This document shows, in pieces, positions 44,436 through 53,564 of a DNA stretch of 64,000 nt. Origin of the DNA: Candidatus Competibacteraceae bacterium (GTDB lineage: Bacteria; Pseudomonadota; Gammaproteobacteria; Competibacterales; Competibacteraceae); contig JADJQQ010000029.1 of NCBI GenBank assembly GCA_016712625.1, positions 1-64,000 of the forward strand. Direction: 5' to 3'. Every line of letters starts with the position of its first letter. Position 1 is the first letter of the stretch. The notes under the pieces were generated by a model. It saw only the letters and a list, made by a program, of their open reading frames with translations. It was not told the DNA's origin and made no database searches. The position numbers and the translations under genes are program-made.

Positions 44436-46160
44436 GTGGTTGTTTTCCGTAGAATTATTCGGCGGCTAGGATTCTCCGCCGCTCCTAAACCGCCGAGCGC
44501 TGCCCCCACTGTATCTTACTTAATAAGCCGATGGCTATTTCTGCTGACGCTCCTAGCCATTGAGCTTGAAGTCATCACCGCTTGGTTTGAAGTCCCCCTC
44601 ACCGGCAATGAAACCCGCGGGTCGGCATGGCTGTTCGCCCATTCAAAAGAGATCTGGCACATCGCGCTTTGGTCGATCGGCACTGTCTTTTTGATTTTCA
44701 GCCTGCGGCCGCAACCACTTCCGCACTTTCAGCGCCTCTTCAGTGAGCTACAGAACTATTCGCGGCAGTATCGCTGGATAGTTTGGCTAGGCTACCACCT
44801 GCTGGCGCTGATCGGATTTGTTGTTGTCACCACGCTCATTTTTCAAAAGCCCACCGTGCCGGCCCGCCTCTCGGCAGCTTGGTTTACGGTGTGGTTCGTC
44901 TTGGCAAGCGCAACCTTCTTTTTATGGCTGCTCGCTGTCGCTCCAATCGACTTTTGGTTGCGACTGCTCCGCCAAGAGCGCGCGGCATTATCCGTCGGAG
45001 TTCTGTTGGGATTAGCGGTTTGGGTGCTGGTTGGGATGCTCGTTCGACAAGAAGCACCCCTCGCCCAGCTCGAGCTTTGGAACGTTCTATCCAATTTGAC
45101 GCTACAGCTCGTCCATGGACTGCTCGCTGGGGTTTATTCCGATCTAGTCTACGAACCCGAAACCTCCGTGGTGGGCACCGCCTCTTTTTATGTTGAAATT
45201 AGTTACGCGTGTTCGGGCGTCGAGGGGATGTCCCTGATCACTGTCTTTCTCTCAATCTACCTTTGGGCCTTCCGTGACCAACTTCGTTTCCCGCAAGCAT
45301 TTTGGCTGATTCCCTTGGGCATAATAGCCATATGGCTAGCCAACGCCGTCCGTATCGCCGGACTGATTCTGATCGGAACTTTTTCTTCCCCGCAAGTTGC
45401 GTTACAAGGCTTTCACGCCCATGGCGGCTGGATCGCCTTTATCCTGATCGCCTTCGGAGCCATCGCGCTGTCGCATCGAAGATGGTTTCTCAGCGCCGCC
45501 GGATCAGGCCCGCCGGTGACGGACAACAGCTCCCCGCTGGCCACGGCCCTGCTGGTTCCGTTGATGGTCTGGATTGGCGCATCAATGGGCGCGGCGGCCT
45601 TCTCCACCGGCTTCGACTGGCTCTATCCGCTCGGGGTGATCGCGGCTACAGCAACTCTCTGGCATTACCGCCAGGCGTACCGCTCGCTCGGCTGGCGTTA
45701 TTCCTGGACGGCGATAGGGATTGGCGTGGCCGTATTCGGCTTATGGCTGCTGCTTGAACCAGCGGCTGATAGCCGCAAAACGCAGCTGGCGCTGAGCTTG
45801 GCGGAAATCTCCGCGGGACCGGCGGCAATTTGGCTGGTTTTTCGTGTTTTCGGCTCCGTCCTCATCGTACCCTTGGTCGAGGAATTGGCCTTTCGCGGCT
45901 ACATTCTACGTAAATTGATCGCGCGCGATTTCGAAAAAGTCTCTTTCACGCGGTTCACTTGGTTCTCCTTCTTGGTCTCGTCCGTGCTGTTTGGCCTACT
46001 GCACGGGCGCTGGCTGGCGGGTACGCTGGCTGGCATGGCCTATGCGCTCGCGTTGCGCCGACGGGGCCAACTGGGTGACGCCGTCTTGGCGCATGGCACG
46101 ACAAACGCCTTGATCGCAGGCACTGTACTGGCGCAAGAGCGGTGGGCGTTGTGGTCCTGA
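44436..46160 (+). CDS. xrtE: exosortase E / CPBP protease fusion, VPEID-CTERM system
   Basis: A 574-residue polytopic membrane protein from a GTG start (GAGG upstream). The exosortase half carries the catalytic Cys in YACSGVEGMSL (about 256), Arg in NAVRIAG (about 304) and His in FHAHGGW (about 326). The C-terminal half is a CPBP/CAAX-type protease: VPLVEELAFRGYILRKL (about 480) and SSVLFGLLHGRW with a final AHGTTNALIAG. In this family exosortase and protease are fused. It would cut the VPEID signal of the preceding protein and may attach it to a surface acceptor, with the second protease trimming further. The family call is firm; chemistry of the second step is unknown. Confidence 0.9.
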   Translation: MVVFRRIIRRLGFSAAPKPPSAAPTVSYLISRWLFLLTLLAIELEVITAWFEVPLTGNETRGSAWLFAHSKEIWHIALWSIGTVFLIFSLRPQPLPHFQRLFSELQNYSRQYRWIVWLGYHLLALIGFVVVTTLIFQKPTVPARLSAAWFTVWFVLASATFFLWLLAVAPIDFWLRLLRQERAALSVGVLLGLAVWVLVGMLVRQEAPLAQLELWNVLSNLTLQLVHGLLAGVYSDLVYEPETSVVGTASFYVEISYACSGVEGMSLITVFLSIYLWAFRDQLRFPQAFWLIPLGIIAIWLANAVRIAGLILIGTFSSPQVALQGFHAHGGWIAFILIAFGAIALSHRRWFLSAAGSGPPVTDNSSPLATALLVPLMVWIGASMGAAAFSTGFDWLYPLGVIAATATLWHYRQAYRSLGWRYSWTAIGIGVAVFGLWLLLEPAADSRKTQLALSLAEISAGPAAIWLVFRVFGSVLIVPLVEELAFRGYILRKLIARDFEKVSFTRFTWFSFLVSSVLFGLLHGRWLAGTLAGMAYALALRRRGQLGDAVLAHGTTNALIAGTVLAQERWALWS

Positions 46161-46261
46161 AAGCGCGCCAATGGCTTGGATGGTAGCCAGTAGAGACGTT
46201 TGCTATTCTTCTTGCGGATCGCTCCCACCAGCTTGCGGCGGCGGTGTTTTGTTTCCCCTCA

Positions 46262-46662
46262 TAAGCTGGGGTCAAGTCCGGGTTGGTGGTCGGCACGATG
46301 CAGGAGATAATGCCGACCGGCTTGCCGTACTTGACGATGCCCTTCTCTGGGATTTCCGCAATGATGCCGACGCTCTTCTGGCGCAGCGCATCGCGCAGCA
46401 CGCCGCGGATTTTCATGCGCTTGCCCATGCGACTCTCGGCGCCGCCCAGACGGCTTTCCTCGATACCCATCGCCACCAGCTGGGTAAAGGTCTTTTTATT
46501 GGCGACCGCCCAAGCGACGGCTTGGCACAGGCGATCAACGCGCGCCTAGTCGTAGGTTTCGATGATGGCGAGCGCCTGCTTGGCGCGCACAAAAACCTCG
46601 TCCAGTTCCTGCTGTTGCTCAGGAGGCAAACCCTTGCTTTCGGTGCTCGTATCAGCAGCCAT
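46262..46662 (-). pseudogene. sulfoacetaldehyde/acetaldehyde dehydrogenase (acylating), N-terminal fragment
   Basis: ATG at 46662 with AGGAGG upstream gives MAADTSTESKGLPPEQQQ and continues through FVRAKQALAIIETYD, then an in-frame TAG (46548-46546) where related proteins have Gln, then ARVDRLCQAVAWAVANKKTF, MGIEESRLGGAESRMGKRMK and GKPVGIISCIVPTTNPDLTPA. The match stops abruptly near 46262, losing the catalytic Cys region. It is therefore both stop-interrupted and truncated. Confidence 0.7.
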
Positions 46663-46713
46663 GATGGATACCTCCTACAGGTGGTTAAAAGGTAAGGTTC
46701 AAAAATCACCAGA

Positions 46714-47240
46714 TCAGCGGCGGATAAACGGATTGGGAACATCCATATCCGACGAAATCCACACACATTTGGTTTCCAGATAGTCGCGGACGGCCTCCAG
46801 GCCCGATTCGCGGACAATGCCGGAACGTTTGTAGCCGCCAAACGGTGCGGTAAAACTGGTGGCGCGGTAGTTGTTGACCCAAACCGTGCCCACCTTCAGC
46901 TGCTCGATCACAAACAGGGCGCGCTTCAAACTTTGGGTCCACACCGCGCCGGCCAAACCATAGGGACCGTCGTTAGCGATACGAATGGCGTCTTCCTCAT
47001 CCTTGAACGGAATCACGCCCAGCACCGGCCCGAACACCTCTTCCTGGGCGATCCGCATCCGGTTATTGACGCCGATAAAGATGGTTGGCTCGATAAATTG
47101 GCCCTGTCCCAAATCGGGTCGGGTCTTGCCACCCAGTACGCACCGCGCGCCTTCGGCCTTGGCGATCTCGATGTAACGCAGCACCTTGTCAAATTGCGGC
47201 TGGGTGGAAATCGGGCCGATCTGGGGATTTACGAGCCCGC
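46714..47240 (-). pseudogene. aldehyde dehydrogenase, C-terminal fragment
   Basis: The C-terminal third of an NAD(P)-dependent aldehyde dehydrogenase: QIGPISTQPQFDKVLRYIEIAKAEGARCVLGG, FIEPTIFIGVNNRMRIAQEEVFGPVLGVIPF, GTVWVNNYRATSFTAPFGGYKRSGIVRESG. The NAD-binding half and the catalytic Cys are missing. The break at about 47240 coincides with the start of an oxidoreductase fragment on the other strand, so this is a rearrangement junction. Confidence 0.8.
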
Positions 47241-47541
47241 CCACGCCGATGATGTCGACTGCTATCACCTGGCGGGAACCTCTGGCTCCTTATCCATTCC
47301 GACCATGCGCCTGCGCCGCTATCTGACGCCCGCCGAGCATTCCTGGCACAAAGCGATGGAGCGCGGCACGATTAAGTTGGAAATCGTCGATCCGCTGGTT
47401 CGCCAGATGGAGCACTTCGCCCAAGTGATTCGCGGCGAGGCCAAGCCGCTGGTCACGACCCGCGACGGCTTGCAGAATTTGCGGGTGGTCGAGGCGATCG
47501 CCGAAGCGGCCCGTAGCGGTCGCGTCATCAGCTTGGCCTGA
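47240..47541 (+). pseudogene. Gfo/Idh/MocA oxidoreductase, C-terminal fragment
   Basis: The C-terminal 95 residues of a Gfo/Idh/MocA-type dehydrogenase: CYHLAGTSGSLSIPTMRLRRY, HSWHKAMERGTIKLEI, then VRQMEHFAQVIRGEAKPLVTTRDGLQNLRVVEAIAEAARSGRVI. The Rossmann domain and active-site Lys are absent. It begins at the same point where the aldehyde dehydrogenase fragment ends. Confidence 0.75.
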
Positions 47542-47604
47542 AGTAGCCGCTGTTCTGGGAAGCCCTGGCCCTCAACGGCGCTTGCCCCGGAGCATTCCAA
47601 AGCT

Positions 47605-48054
47605 TTATTTGTTCTTTGCCGCCTTTGCGTGCTCGACCGCCGTCCGCAGTGCGATCAAATAGCTATCGACGCCGAAACCGCTGATCTGACCCTGGACGAT
47701 TTCGGCGAATACCGACTGGTGGCGAAACGCCTCGCGGGCGTGGATGTTGGACATGTGCAATTCGACAATCGGGCAGGTCAGAATAGCTAGCGCGTCGCGG
47801 ATGCCGTAGCTGTAATGGGTCCAAGCACCGGCATTGATGAGCACGGCATCGACTTGATCGAAATAGCCCTGGTGAATGCGCTCGACCATCTCGCCTTCGT
47901 GGTTGGTTTGGAAGCTTTCCACGTCAACGCCCAGTTGCCGGCCTAGTTCGCGCAGCTGGCCGTCGATTTCGTCGAGCGTGGTCGTACCGTACTGCTTCGG
48001 ATCGCGCTTGCCGAACATGTTGTGGTTGATGCCATGGAGCATGAGGATTTTCAT
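47605..48054 (-). CDS. aroQ: type II 3-dehydroquinate dehydratase
   Basis: A 149-residue enzyme with the type II signature: ILMLHGINHNMFGKRDPKQYG (active loop with Arg and Tyr), QTNHEGEMVERIH, LINAGAWTHYSYGIRDAL, VELHMSNIHAREAFRHQSVF (catalytic His region) and GQISGFGVDSYLIALR. It interconverts 3-dehydroquinate and 3-dehydroshikimate. Here it lies among catabolic gene relics and a type I dehydroquinase fragment, so a quinate/shikimate breakdown role is plausible, although biosynthesis cannot be excluded. Confidence 0.88.
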   Translation of the reverse strand: MKILMLHGINHNMFGKRDPKQYGTTTLDEIDGQLRELGRQLGVDVESFQTNHEGEMVERIHQGYFDQVDAVLINAGAWTHYSYGIRDALAILTCPIVELHMSNIHAREAFRHQSVFAEIVQGQISGFGVDSYLIALRTAVEHAKAAKNK

Positions 48055-48163
48055 GAGCTTGCTCGTGTGAATCGCCGCAATGATCGCCTACTTCCAAACA
48101 CCGATCTTCACGATTTAGCGGCAAGAGAACTAGGAGGCGCTCGCTCTAGCTATTGTTACGAGG

Positions 48164-48865
48164 TTACTTGGACAGAGGCCAGCGCCCGCCGAACGATTCG
48201 GTCAGTTCTTTAGAATATTTCTGCAAGACCTCAACCATTTTTTTGGTATTGGCTTTTTCAAAACGGTATTTGGGGCCGGACAGGCTGATAGCGCCGATGA
48301 ATTTCTGCCCGACTGAGAACACCGGACATGCGACGGCGGCGGTTTCCTTGTCCCGTTCTCCCATGGAGACCGCAAACAGTTGTTCGCGGATCTGATCGTA
48401 TTTAAGGCCGCTCAATCCATTGAACGCCAGGATGACGTGCCCGGATGCGCCAACGGTCAAGGGGAAGCGAGTCCCTTCATGAATGGAGTCGCGAATGGTA
48501 CGCGGCGTGTCGATTCGATGAAGACAGACCCGTTTATCGTCGTCTCGGATGAAAAAAGACGCGCTTTCTTGAAGCTCATCGACGATCTTCTGGAGCACCG
48601 GCGGAACGAAATTGCCCGTCTCAAAGTGTTTCTGATACAGATACCCCAAAAAAAGCGGTTTAGGCCCCAATCGGAAAGCGCCATCCCCCAACCGCCGCAG
48701 ATACCCGAATTTCTCAAGCGATTCGGTCAACCGCAGGGTAGTGCTCTTGTAAAAACCAACGCGCTTCGAAAGCTCGGTCAGCGTCAGGCTTTGATCCTCT
48801 TCCTTGAACGCCTCAAGAAGCGTCAGCGCTCGGTCTACTGCTGCTACGCCACCATCATCGGCCAT
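48164..48865 (-). CDS. IclR-family transcriptional regulator
   Basis: A 233-residue regulator. N-terminal winged HTH (AAVDRALTLLEAFKEEDQSLTLTELSKRVGFYKSTTLRLTESLEKFGYLRR) and C-terminal IclR effector domain (SASFFIRDDDKRVCLHRIDTPRTIRD, TVGASGHVILAF, and ACPVFSVGQKFIGAISLSGPKYRF). IclR proteins commonly control aromatic acid or quinate catabolism. It precedes the aroQ gene in the same direction and faces away from the aroD and dctP relics, fitting a local regulator of the decayed cluster. Confidence 0.88.
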   Translation of the reverse strand: MADDGGVAAVDRALTLLEAFKEEDQSLTLTELSKRVGFYKSTTLRLTESLEKFGYLRRLGDGAFRLGPKPLFLGYLYQKHFETGNFVPPVLQKIVDELQESASFFIRDDDKRVCLHRIDTPRTIRDSIHEGTRFPLTVGASGHVILAFNGLSGLKYDQIREQLFAVSMGERDKETAAVACPVFSVGQKFIGAISLSGPKYRFEKANTKKMVEVLQKYSKELTESFGGRWPLSK

Positions 48866-49119
48866 AAGTAGCTCCGAAAATAAAATGAGATTCTACTAAT
48901 TGATATTGATTATGGCATGGCTGGTTCGAGTGTGGCGGTTTTTGAAAATTTGTTCGTCACTTGATAGGCAAATGGCATCAAGTGGGCCACTGGTGGGAAA
49001 TTTGCTGAGACTCATTGATAATTAGTACAATAATAGAACTCAGTTTTATTAAAAAAACAGTTCGTTCGCACTATTTTGAAGACTGTGGCGTCTAGTCGCC
49101 ATTCCGCTCAAGGAGTTGA

Positions 49120-49510
49120 CCATGACGTTACAAGACCGTTTATTCTTAAAGGGAAAACCCTGAATCCAGACAAGGAACCGTTGGTCTGCACGCCGTTGGT
49201 TGGCTCGGATGAGGCCACGATTGAGCGCGAACTGGCGGCCATTCTTCCCAAACAACCTGATTTGATCGAATAGCGGGTCGATTTCTTTTCGGGCATTGCC
49301 GATACCGCCCGCGTGGTGCAGTCGGGCAAAATAATCAAGGCACAGGCTAGCGCGATCCCGCTCATCTTTACCCGACGCTCCATCCGTGAAGGTGGCAATC
49401 CCATCGCAATCGCTGAGGATTAGGTCATCGAGCTGTGCGCCGCCGTCTGCCGCGCGGAATGTGTCGACGTGCTGGATGCGGTAATCGCGATGCTGGCCAT
49501 GAACGCCGTA
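49120..49510 (+). pseudogene. type I 3-dehydroquinate dehydratase relic
   Basis: One forward frame reads FILKGKTLNPDKEPLVCTPLVGSDEATIERELAAILPKQPDLIE, a TAG where the family has Trp (EWRVDFF), RVDFFSGIADTARVV, IPLIFTRRSIREGGNP, IAED, a second TAG, and VIELCAAVCRAECVDVLD. This is the N-terminal half of an AroD-type dehydroquinase, with two amber codons. Near 49510 it runs in frame into the body of a TRAP solute-binding protein, so a deletion has fused the two genes. Confidence 0.65.
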
Positions 49511-50448
49511 CAGGCCAAGATCAAAGAGCGCGGTTTGAAGCTGGGCATTCAAAATCCCAAGGGACATCCGATGGAAGTCAGCGCGCAAAAGCTGGCCGAG
49601 ACTGTCGCCGCCAAATCGGGCAATAAGATCAAAATCAAGGTGTTTCCGGGCGGTCAGTTGGGTGGCGACTTGCAGACCGTTTCTTCGCTGCAAGGCGGCA
49701 TCATCGATATGACCGTTCTCAACTCCGGCATTTTGGGAGCGCAGGTCAAGGATTTCGAAGTCTACGATTTCCCGTTCATGTTCAAGAATTCGCAAGAAGC
49801 GGATACGGTCGTTGATGGCGCCTTCGGCAAGGGCTTGCACGCCAAGCTGGAAAGTAAGTGCATCATCGGATTGGGGTATTGGGAATTGGGCTTCCGTAAC
49901 ATCATCAACGGCCGGCACCCCATCAACAAAGTGGAAGATATCGCCGGTCTGAAACTGCGCGTCATCCCCAACCCCATTAACCTGGATTGGGTGAAGGCGC
50001 TCGGCGCCAATCCCGTCACGCTCGCCTTCCCGGAAGTACCGCGCTGGAGCAGAAGGCGGTGGACGGTCAGGAAAACCCGCTGACCGTCATCTTCGCCAAC
50101 AAGATGAACGAAGTGCAAAAATATTTGGCGCTAACGCGGCCTGTGTATAACCCGCAATCAGTGATCATGAGCAAGAAACTGTGGGATGGCCTCAGCGACG
50201 AGGAAAAAAAGATTTTCACCGACTCCGTGGCTGAAGTGACCCAGTTCCAGCGCAAGCTCGCCCGCGAAGAGGAAACGAAAGCGCTGGCGGGTTTAAAGAA
50301 GAGCGGCAGGGAAGTGACCGAATTGCCAGAGGCTGAGATGGCGAAACTGCGCGAGAAAGTCGCGCCGGTCGTGGAGAAATATTCCATCGGCCCGGCGGGC
50401 GAAGCCGCCACCACCCTCAAGGCCGAACTGGCCAAGCTGCGCCAGTAA
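49510..50448 (+). pseudogene. TRAP transporter solute-binding protein (DctP), fused and frameshifted
   Basis: DctP-type sequence begins KLGIQNPKGHPMEVSAQKLAETVAAKSG and runs through VFPGGQLGGDLQTVSSLQGGIIDM and GLGYWELGFRNIINGRHPI to PVTLAFPEV. A frameshift near 50040 moves to the frame ALEQKAVDGQENPLTVIF and continues to KAELAKLRQ at 50448. The signal peptide is missing, replaced by aroD sequence. TRAP proteins of this kind bind organic acids in the periplasm; no DctQM membrane subunits follow. Confidence 0.8.
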
Positions 50449-50460
50449 GTTCTCCGTTGC

Positions 50461-50481
50461 AGGCCGGACACGATCCGGCCT
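50461..50481. terminator. possible bidirectional terminator hairpin
   Basis: AGGCCGGA and TCCGGCCT around a 5-base loop lie between the converging dctP relic and alr; there is no T run, so it may be only a structural repeat. Confidence 0.35.
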
Positions 50482-50535
50482 GTTCCGCCGATGCCTGTCC
50501 GGCCGCACGACGACGGGCTAACGTGATCAAGGCGA

Positions 50536-51621
50536 TCAGCCCTCATCCGTTTCGACCACCACCACGCGGGGCGTGACCTTACAAAATAACTCGTAGGTGA
50601 TGGTTCCAACCTTAGCGGCAATCTCCTCGGCGGGCAGGTCGCGCCCCCATAACACCACGGGATCGCCCACCTGGGCCGCTGGCAGATCGCTCAGATCGAC
50701 GGTAATCAGATCCATCGAAACCCGACCCACCAATGGAACGCGCTGGCCGTTGACCCATACTGGCGTACCCGATGGCGCATGGCGGGGATAGCCATCGCCA
50801 TAGCCGATAGCGACCACACCGATGCGGCTATCGCGCGGACAACGCCAGACTCCGCTATACCCGATGGCTTCGCCCGCTGCGTAGTGATTAATGGCAATCA
50901 GCCGACTGGCCAAAGTCATCACCGGCCGTAAGCCCACATCCGCGCCAACCCCTTGATTGAACGGCGAACAGCCATACAACATGATGCCGGGACGCACCCA
51001 GTCGAAATGGGTTTCCGGCCAGCCCAAAATTCCGCCGGAGTTCGCTAGGGAGCGCTCCCCTCCCTTTCCCTGAATCGCGGCTTTAAAGGTATCGAGCTGA
51101 TAGTGCGTATAAGGATCATCTCGATCATCCGCCTTGGCGAGATGGCTCATCAGGCGCGGGTTCGGGGCGGCGTTTGGGCACGCCGCCAAGCGCGCCAGCG
51201 CTGATGGAACTTGTTGGGGGGAGAAACCCAAGCGGTGCATCCCCGTATCGATCTTAAGCCAAAGATTGATCGGTCGATCCAGTTTGACCAGTTCCAGCAT
51301 CCGCACCTGTGATTCATGGTGAATCGTGGCTTGCAGTTGATGCTGGACGCAGCGCTCGATTTCCTCCGGCTGTAAAAAGCCTTCCAACACGACAATCGGT
51401 TTGCCGATGCCGGCTTCGCGCAGGGCCAAGGCTTCATCGCAGCGCGCCACGGCGAAGGCATCCGCGTTATCTAACGCGCGGGCAGCGCGCAACAACCCAT
51501 GGCCGTAAGCATTCGCCTTGAGGGCGGTGGCCACTCGGCAGCCGGGCGCGGCGGCGCGGACGCGCGCGAGATTGTGACGGAGCGCGGCAAGATCAATCGT
51601 GGCGGTAGTGGCGGGCTGCAT
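50536..51621 (-). CDS. alr: alanine racemase
   Basis: About 361 residues from MQPATTATIDLAALRHNL; an ATG three codons earlier is too close to the AGGAG site, which is well spaced for 51621. It has the PLP-lysine motif TALKANAYGHG, the conserved KIDTGMHRLGF, the catalytic Tyr region GEAIGYSGVWR and GYGDGYPRHA, and MDLITVDLSD near the end. It converts L- to D-alanine for peptidoglycan. It lies next to the integron platform and looks chromosomal and intact. Confidence 0.93.
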   Translation of the reverse strand: MQPATTATIDLAALRHNLARVRAAAPGCRVATALKANAYGHGLLRAARALDNADAFAVARCDEALALREAGIGKPIVVLEGFLQPEEIERCVQHQLQATIHHESQVRMLELVKLDRPINLWLKIDTGMHRLGFSPQQVPSALARLAACPNAAPNPRLMSHLAKADDRDDPYTHYQLDTFKAAIQGKGGERSLANSGGILGWPETHFDWVRPGIMLYGCSPFNQGVGADVGLRPVMTLASRLIAINHYAAGEAIGYSGVWRCPRDSRIGVVAIGYGDGYPRHAPSGTPVWVNGQRVPLVGRVSMDLITVDLSDLPAAQVGDPVVLWGRDLPAEEIAAKVGTITYELFCKVTPRVVVVETDEG

Positions 51622-51789
51622 TTGCTTCATCTCCTATCGTAAGCGGAACATGATACCGCCAGCTTGCGCCCAGATTGCGCAAAGAAGCCTCTCAGGAAAT
51701 CAATAGCCAAACCGAGCGGTTGTGAGAGGGCGCTTTGGTAGACTATTTGCGCTGCTGAATGCCGTGAGGCGACGCTCGATTCCGCGATG

Positions 51790-52785
51790 CTACAGGCTGT
51801 CGAGCGGGCTGATAACCGACTTGCCGCCGCGCTTGAGAATGTGAGTGTAGATCATGGTGGTTCGCACGTCGGAATGGCCGAGCAGTTCCTGCACGGTGCG
51901 GATGTCGTAGCCGGCCATGAGCAGATGGGTGGCGAAGCTGTGGCGCAGGGTGTGGGGGGTGGCCAGCTTGGCCAGACCGGCTTCCCGCACGGCTTTTTGC
52001 ATGGCCCGCTGGATGCCTTTTTCATCAGCGTGGTGGCGGCGCGTGACGCCGGATCGTGGATCGACCGAGCGTTGCCGGGAGGGAAACACGTACTGCCAAC
52101 CCCATTCACGGTTGGCGTTGGGGTATTTTCTTTCGAGCGCATCCGGCAGATAAACCGCCCCGCATCCCGCCTGTAAATCCTGATGGTGCAGGCTTTGAAC
52201 CCGCGCCAGGTGGCCTTGCAGCGGTTCGATCAAAGTGGCGGGCAGCGGGGTAACGCGATCTTTGCCGCCCTTACCGTCGCGCACGACAACCTCGCGCTGG
52301 TTAAAGTCGATGTCCTTAACCCGCAATCGGACTCCTTCCATCAGTCGCATCCCGATTCCATACAGCAGATTCGCCAGCAGCCGGTGGGTTCCATCCAACC
52401 CTGACAGGACGGCTTTGACCTCTGCATGAGTCAATACCACGGGTAGCCGCTGTGATCGTTTGGCTTGTTCGATATTATCCAGCCAAGGCAGCGGCTGGCC
52501 GAGCACATCCTTGTAAAGAAATAATAGGGCGCTGCGAGCTTGATTTTGGGTGGAGGCCGCCACTTTGCCTTGCACCGCCAAGTGCGTGAGAAAGGCTTCA
52601 ACCTCGGCAGGCCCCATTCCGATGGGATGCCGCTTGTTATGAAAGAGAATAAATCGGCGAATCCAATCGACATACGATTGCTCGGTGCGGATGCTGTAAT
52701 GCTTGAATCTAATTTTTTCACGTACTCTGTCTAGTAATTTGGGAGATTGACTACTGACAGTTTGAGGGGTAATCTTCCCATTCAT
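51790..52785 (-). CDS. intI: integron integrase
   Basis: A 331-residue tyrosine recombinase with the SAM-like core-binding domain (LLDRVREKIRFKHYSIRTEQSYVDWIRRFILFH) and catalytic domain. The catalytic residues are visible: Arg in GMRLMEGVRLRVKD, Lys in GKGGKDRVTPLP, HxxR in TPHTLRHSFATHLL, His in LLGHSDVRTTMIYTHI, with the Tyr nucleophile in MIYTHI. The IntI-specific extra segment (LPDALERKYPNANREWGWQY) marks it as IntI rather than XerC/D. It reads away from the cassette array, the usual orientation. It appears full length. It recombines attI and single-stranded folded attC sites. Confidence 0.95.
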   Translation of the reverse strand: MNGKITPQTVSSQSPKLLDRVREKIRFKHYSIRTEQSYVDWIRRFILFHNKRHPIGMGPAEVEAFLTHLAVQGKVAASTQNQARSALLFLYKDVLGQPLPWLDNIEQAKRSQRLPVVLTHAEVKAVLSGLDGTHRLLANLLYGIGMRLMEGVRLRVKDIDFNQREVVVRDGKGGKDRVTPLPATLIEPLQGHLARVQSLHHQDLQAGCGAVYLPDALERKYPNANREWGWQYVFPSRQRSVDPRSGVTRRHHADEKGIQRAMQKAVREAGLAKLATPHTLRHSFATHLLMAGYDIRTVQELLGHSDVRTTMIYTHILKRGGKSVISPLDSL

Positions 52786-52905
52786 TAGGGAGTCACTATA
52801 TCTGTAAGATATTAATTTAAGAAATAAAGATTTATGATTTTCTTAATATACACTTATGAGACGTAAAATAACACACCTTTTAGGGTGTCTAATTAATAGT
52901 TAGGC
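52786..52905. other. attI region and cassette insertion point
   Basis: An AT-rich stretch between intI and the first cassette, ending in the core site GTTAGGC (52899-52905). IntI would cut after the first G. AT-rich direct and inverted short repeats lie upstream, but no simple site pair was recognised. The outward promoter for the cassettes should lie here or inside intI. Confidence 0.65.
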
Positions 52906-52929
52906 CACTTGATAAACTTGGAGATGATC

Positions 52930-53274
52930 ATGAGTGTTAAAGACTTTGATTGGGAACAAGCTGGATACGATATTGAAGAGAAATTAATATCCAGCGGTAG
53001 ATTGGCGGGGTATTTTGAAGGAGCTGAAAATTTATTCCCAACATTACGTTTATCTTATTCTCCTTCTGAAAAGCTAATGAAAGTCGAGATAGTGGTAGAG
53101 ACTGACGGCAGCCCTATTGTCGATGATCCAGAGGAGGAAATTAATGATTATATAATGGATAACTATTTAACTGAGATATTAAACCAAGCTGGTATCAGTG
53201 AAGATGCTGACTTTGATATAAGTGTAAGCATAAAACCATATATTGAAGATAAATGCGATGATGTCGATCTATAA
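52930..53274 (+). CDS. cassette 1: acidic hypothetical protein (114 aa)
   Basis: It starts MSVKDFDWEQAGYDIEEKL with GGAG six to seven bases upstream. Strongly acidic, alpha/beta-looking, with no signal peptide and no recognised domain (VVETDGSPIVDDPEEEINDYIMDNYL). AT-rich compared with the chromosome, as expected of a captured cassette. First after attI, so it should be the best expressed cassette. Confidence 0.7.
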   Translation: MSVKDFDWEQAGYDIEEKLISSGRLAGYFEGAENLFPTLRLSYSPSEKLMKVEIVVETDGSPIVDDPEEEINDYIMDNYLTEILNQAGISEDADFDISVSIKPYIEDKCDDVDL

Positions 53275-53288
53275 TATAAGCGGCGTAG

Positions 53289-53318
53289 GTTGGGTTGCCG
53301 TGTTCTTGGCAACCCAAC
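53289..53318. repeat. perfect hairpin after cassette 1
   Basis: GTTGGGTTGCC and its exact complement around an 8-base loop, between the cassette 1 stop codon and its attC. Lacking a T run, it may slow ribosomes or polymerase before the attC. Confidence 0.5.
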
Positions 53319-53331
53319 ATCCAATCAACCG

Positions 53332-53390
53332 GCCTAACTGGGCTTGCACCTAACCCCGCTACGCGGGGCAAGTGAAGCAAGTCGTTCGGC
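53332..53390 (+). repeat. attC 1
   Basis: R'' GCCTAAC at 53332 and R' GTTCGGC at 53384; inner arms CTTGC and GCAAG with a CCCCGC/GCGGGG stem. 59 bp. R' is off consensus at its fourth base. Confidence 0.65.
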
Positions 53391-53564
53391 AATAAAATGA
53401 AACCATTCTACACGATCGATGCGGGCGAGTTCCTCGTAGGTTCAAGAATCGAGAAGGAGCTGCCTGGGATCTCTTTATGGTTTCCTGCGAAAGATGAGGG
53501 AGACGACCTTCTTCTGCTCGACAGAGAAGAAGGTCGCTTTTGCACGGTTCAGATCAAAGTATCA

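Noticed and set aside
46546..49424. Amber recoding (for example pyrrolysine) explaining the TAG codons
   Set aside because: The genes are also truncated and frameshifted, so they are pseudogenes regardless, and the substituted positions match Gln or Trp in relatives.
52786..52905. LexA-regulated intI promoter
   Set aside because: I searched by eye for a CTG-N10-CAG box and found no convincing one.
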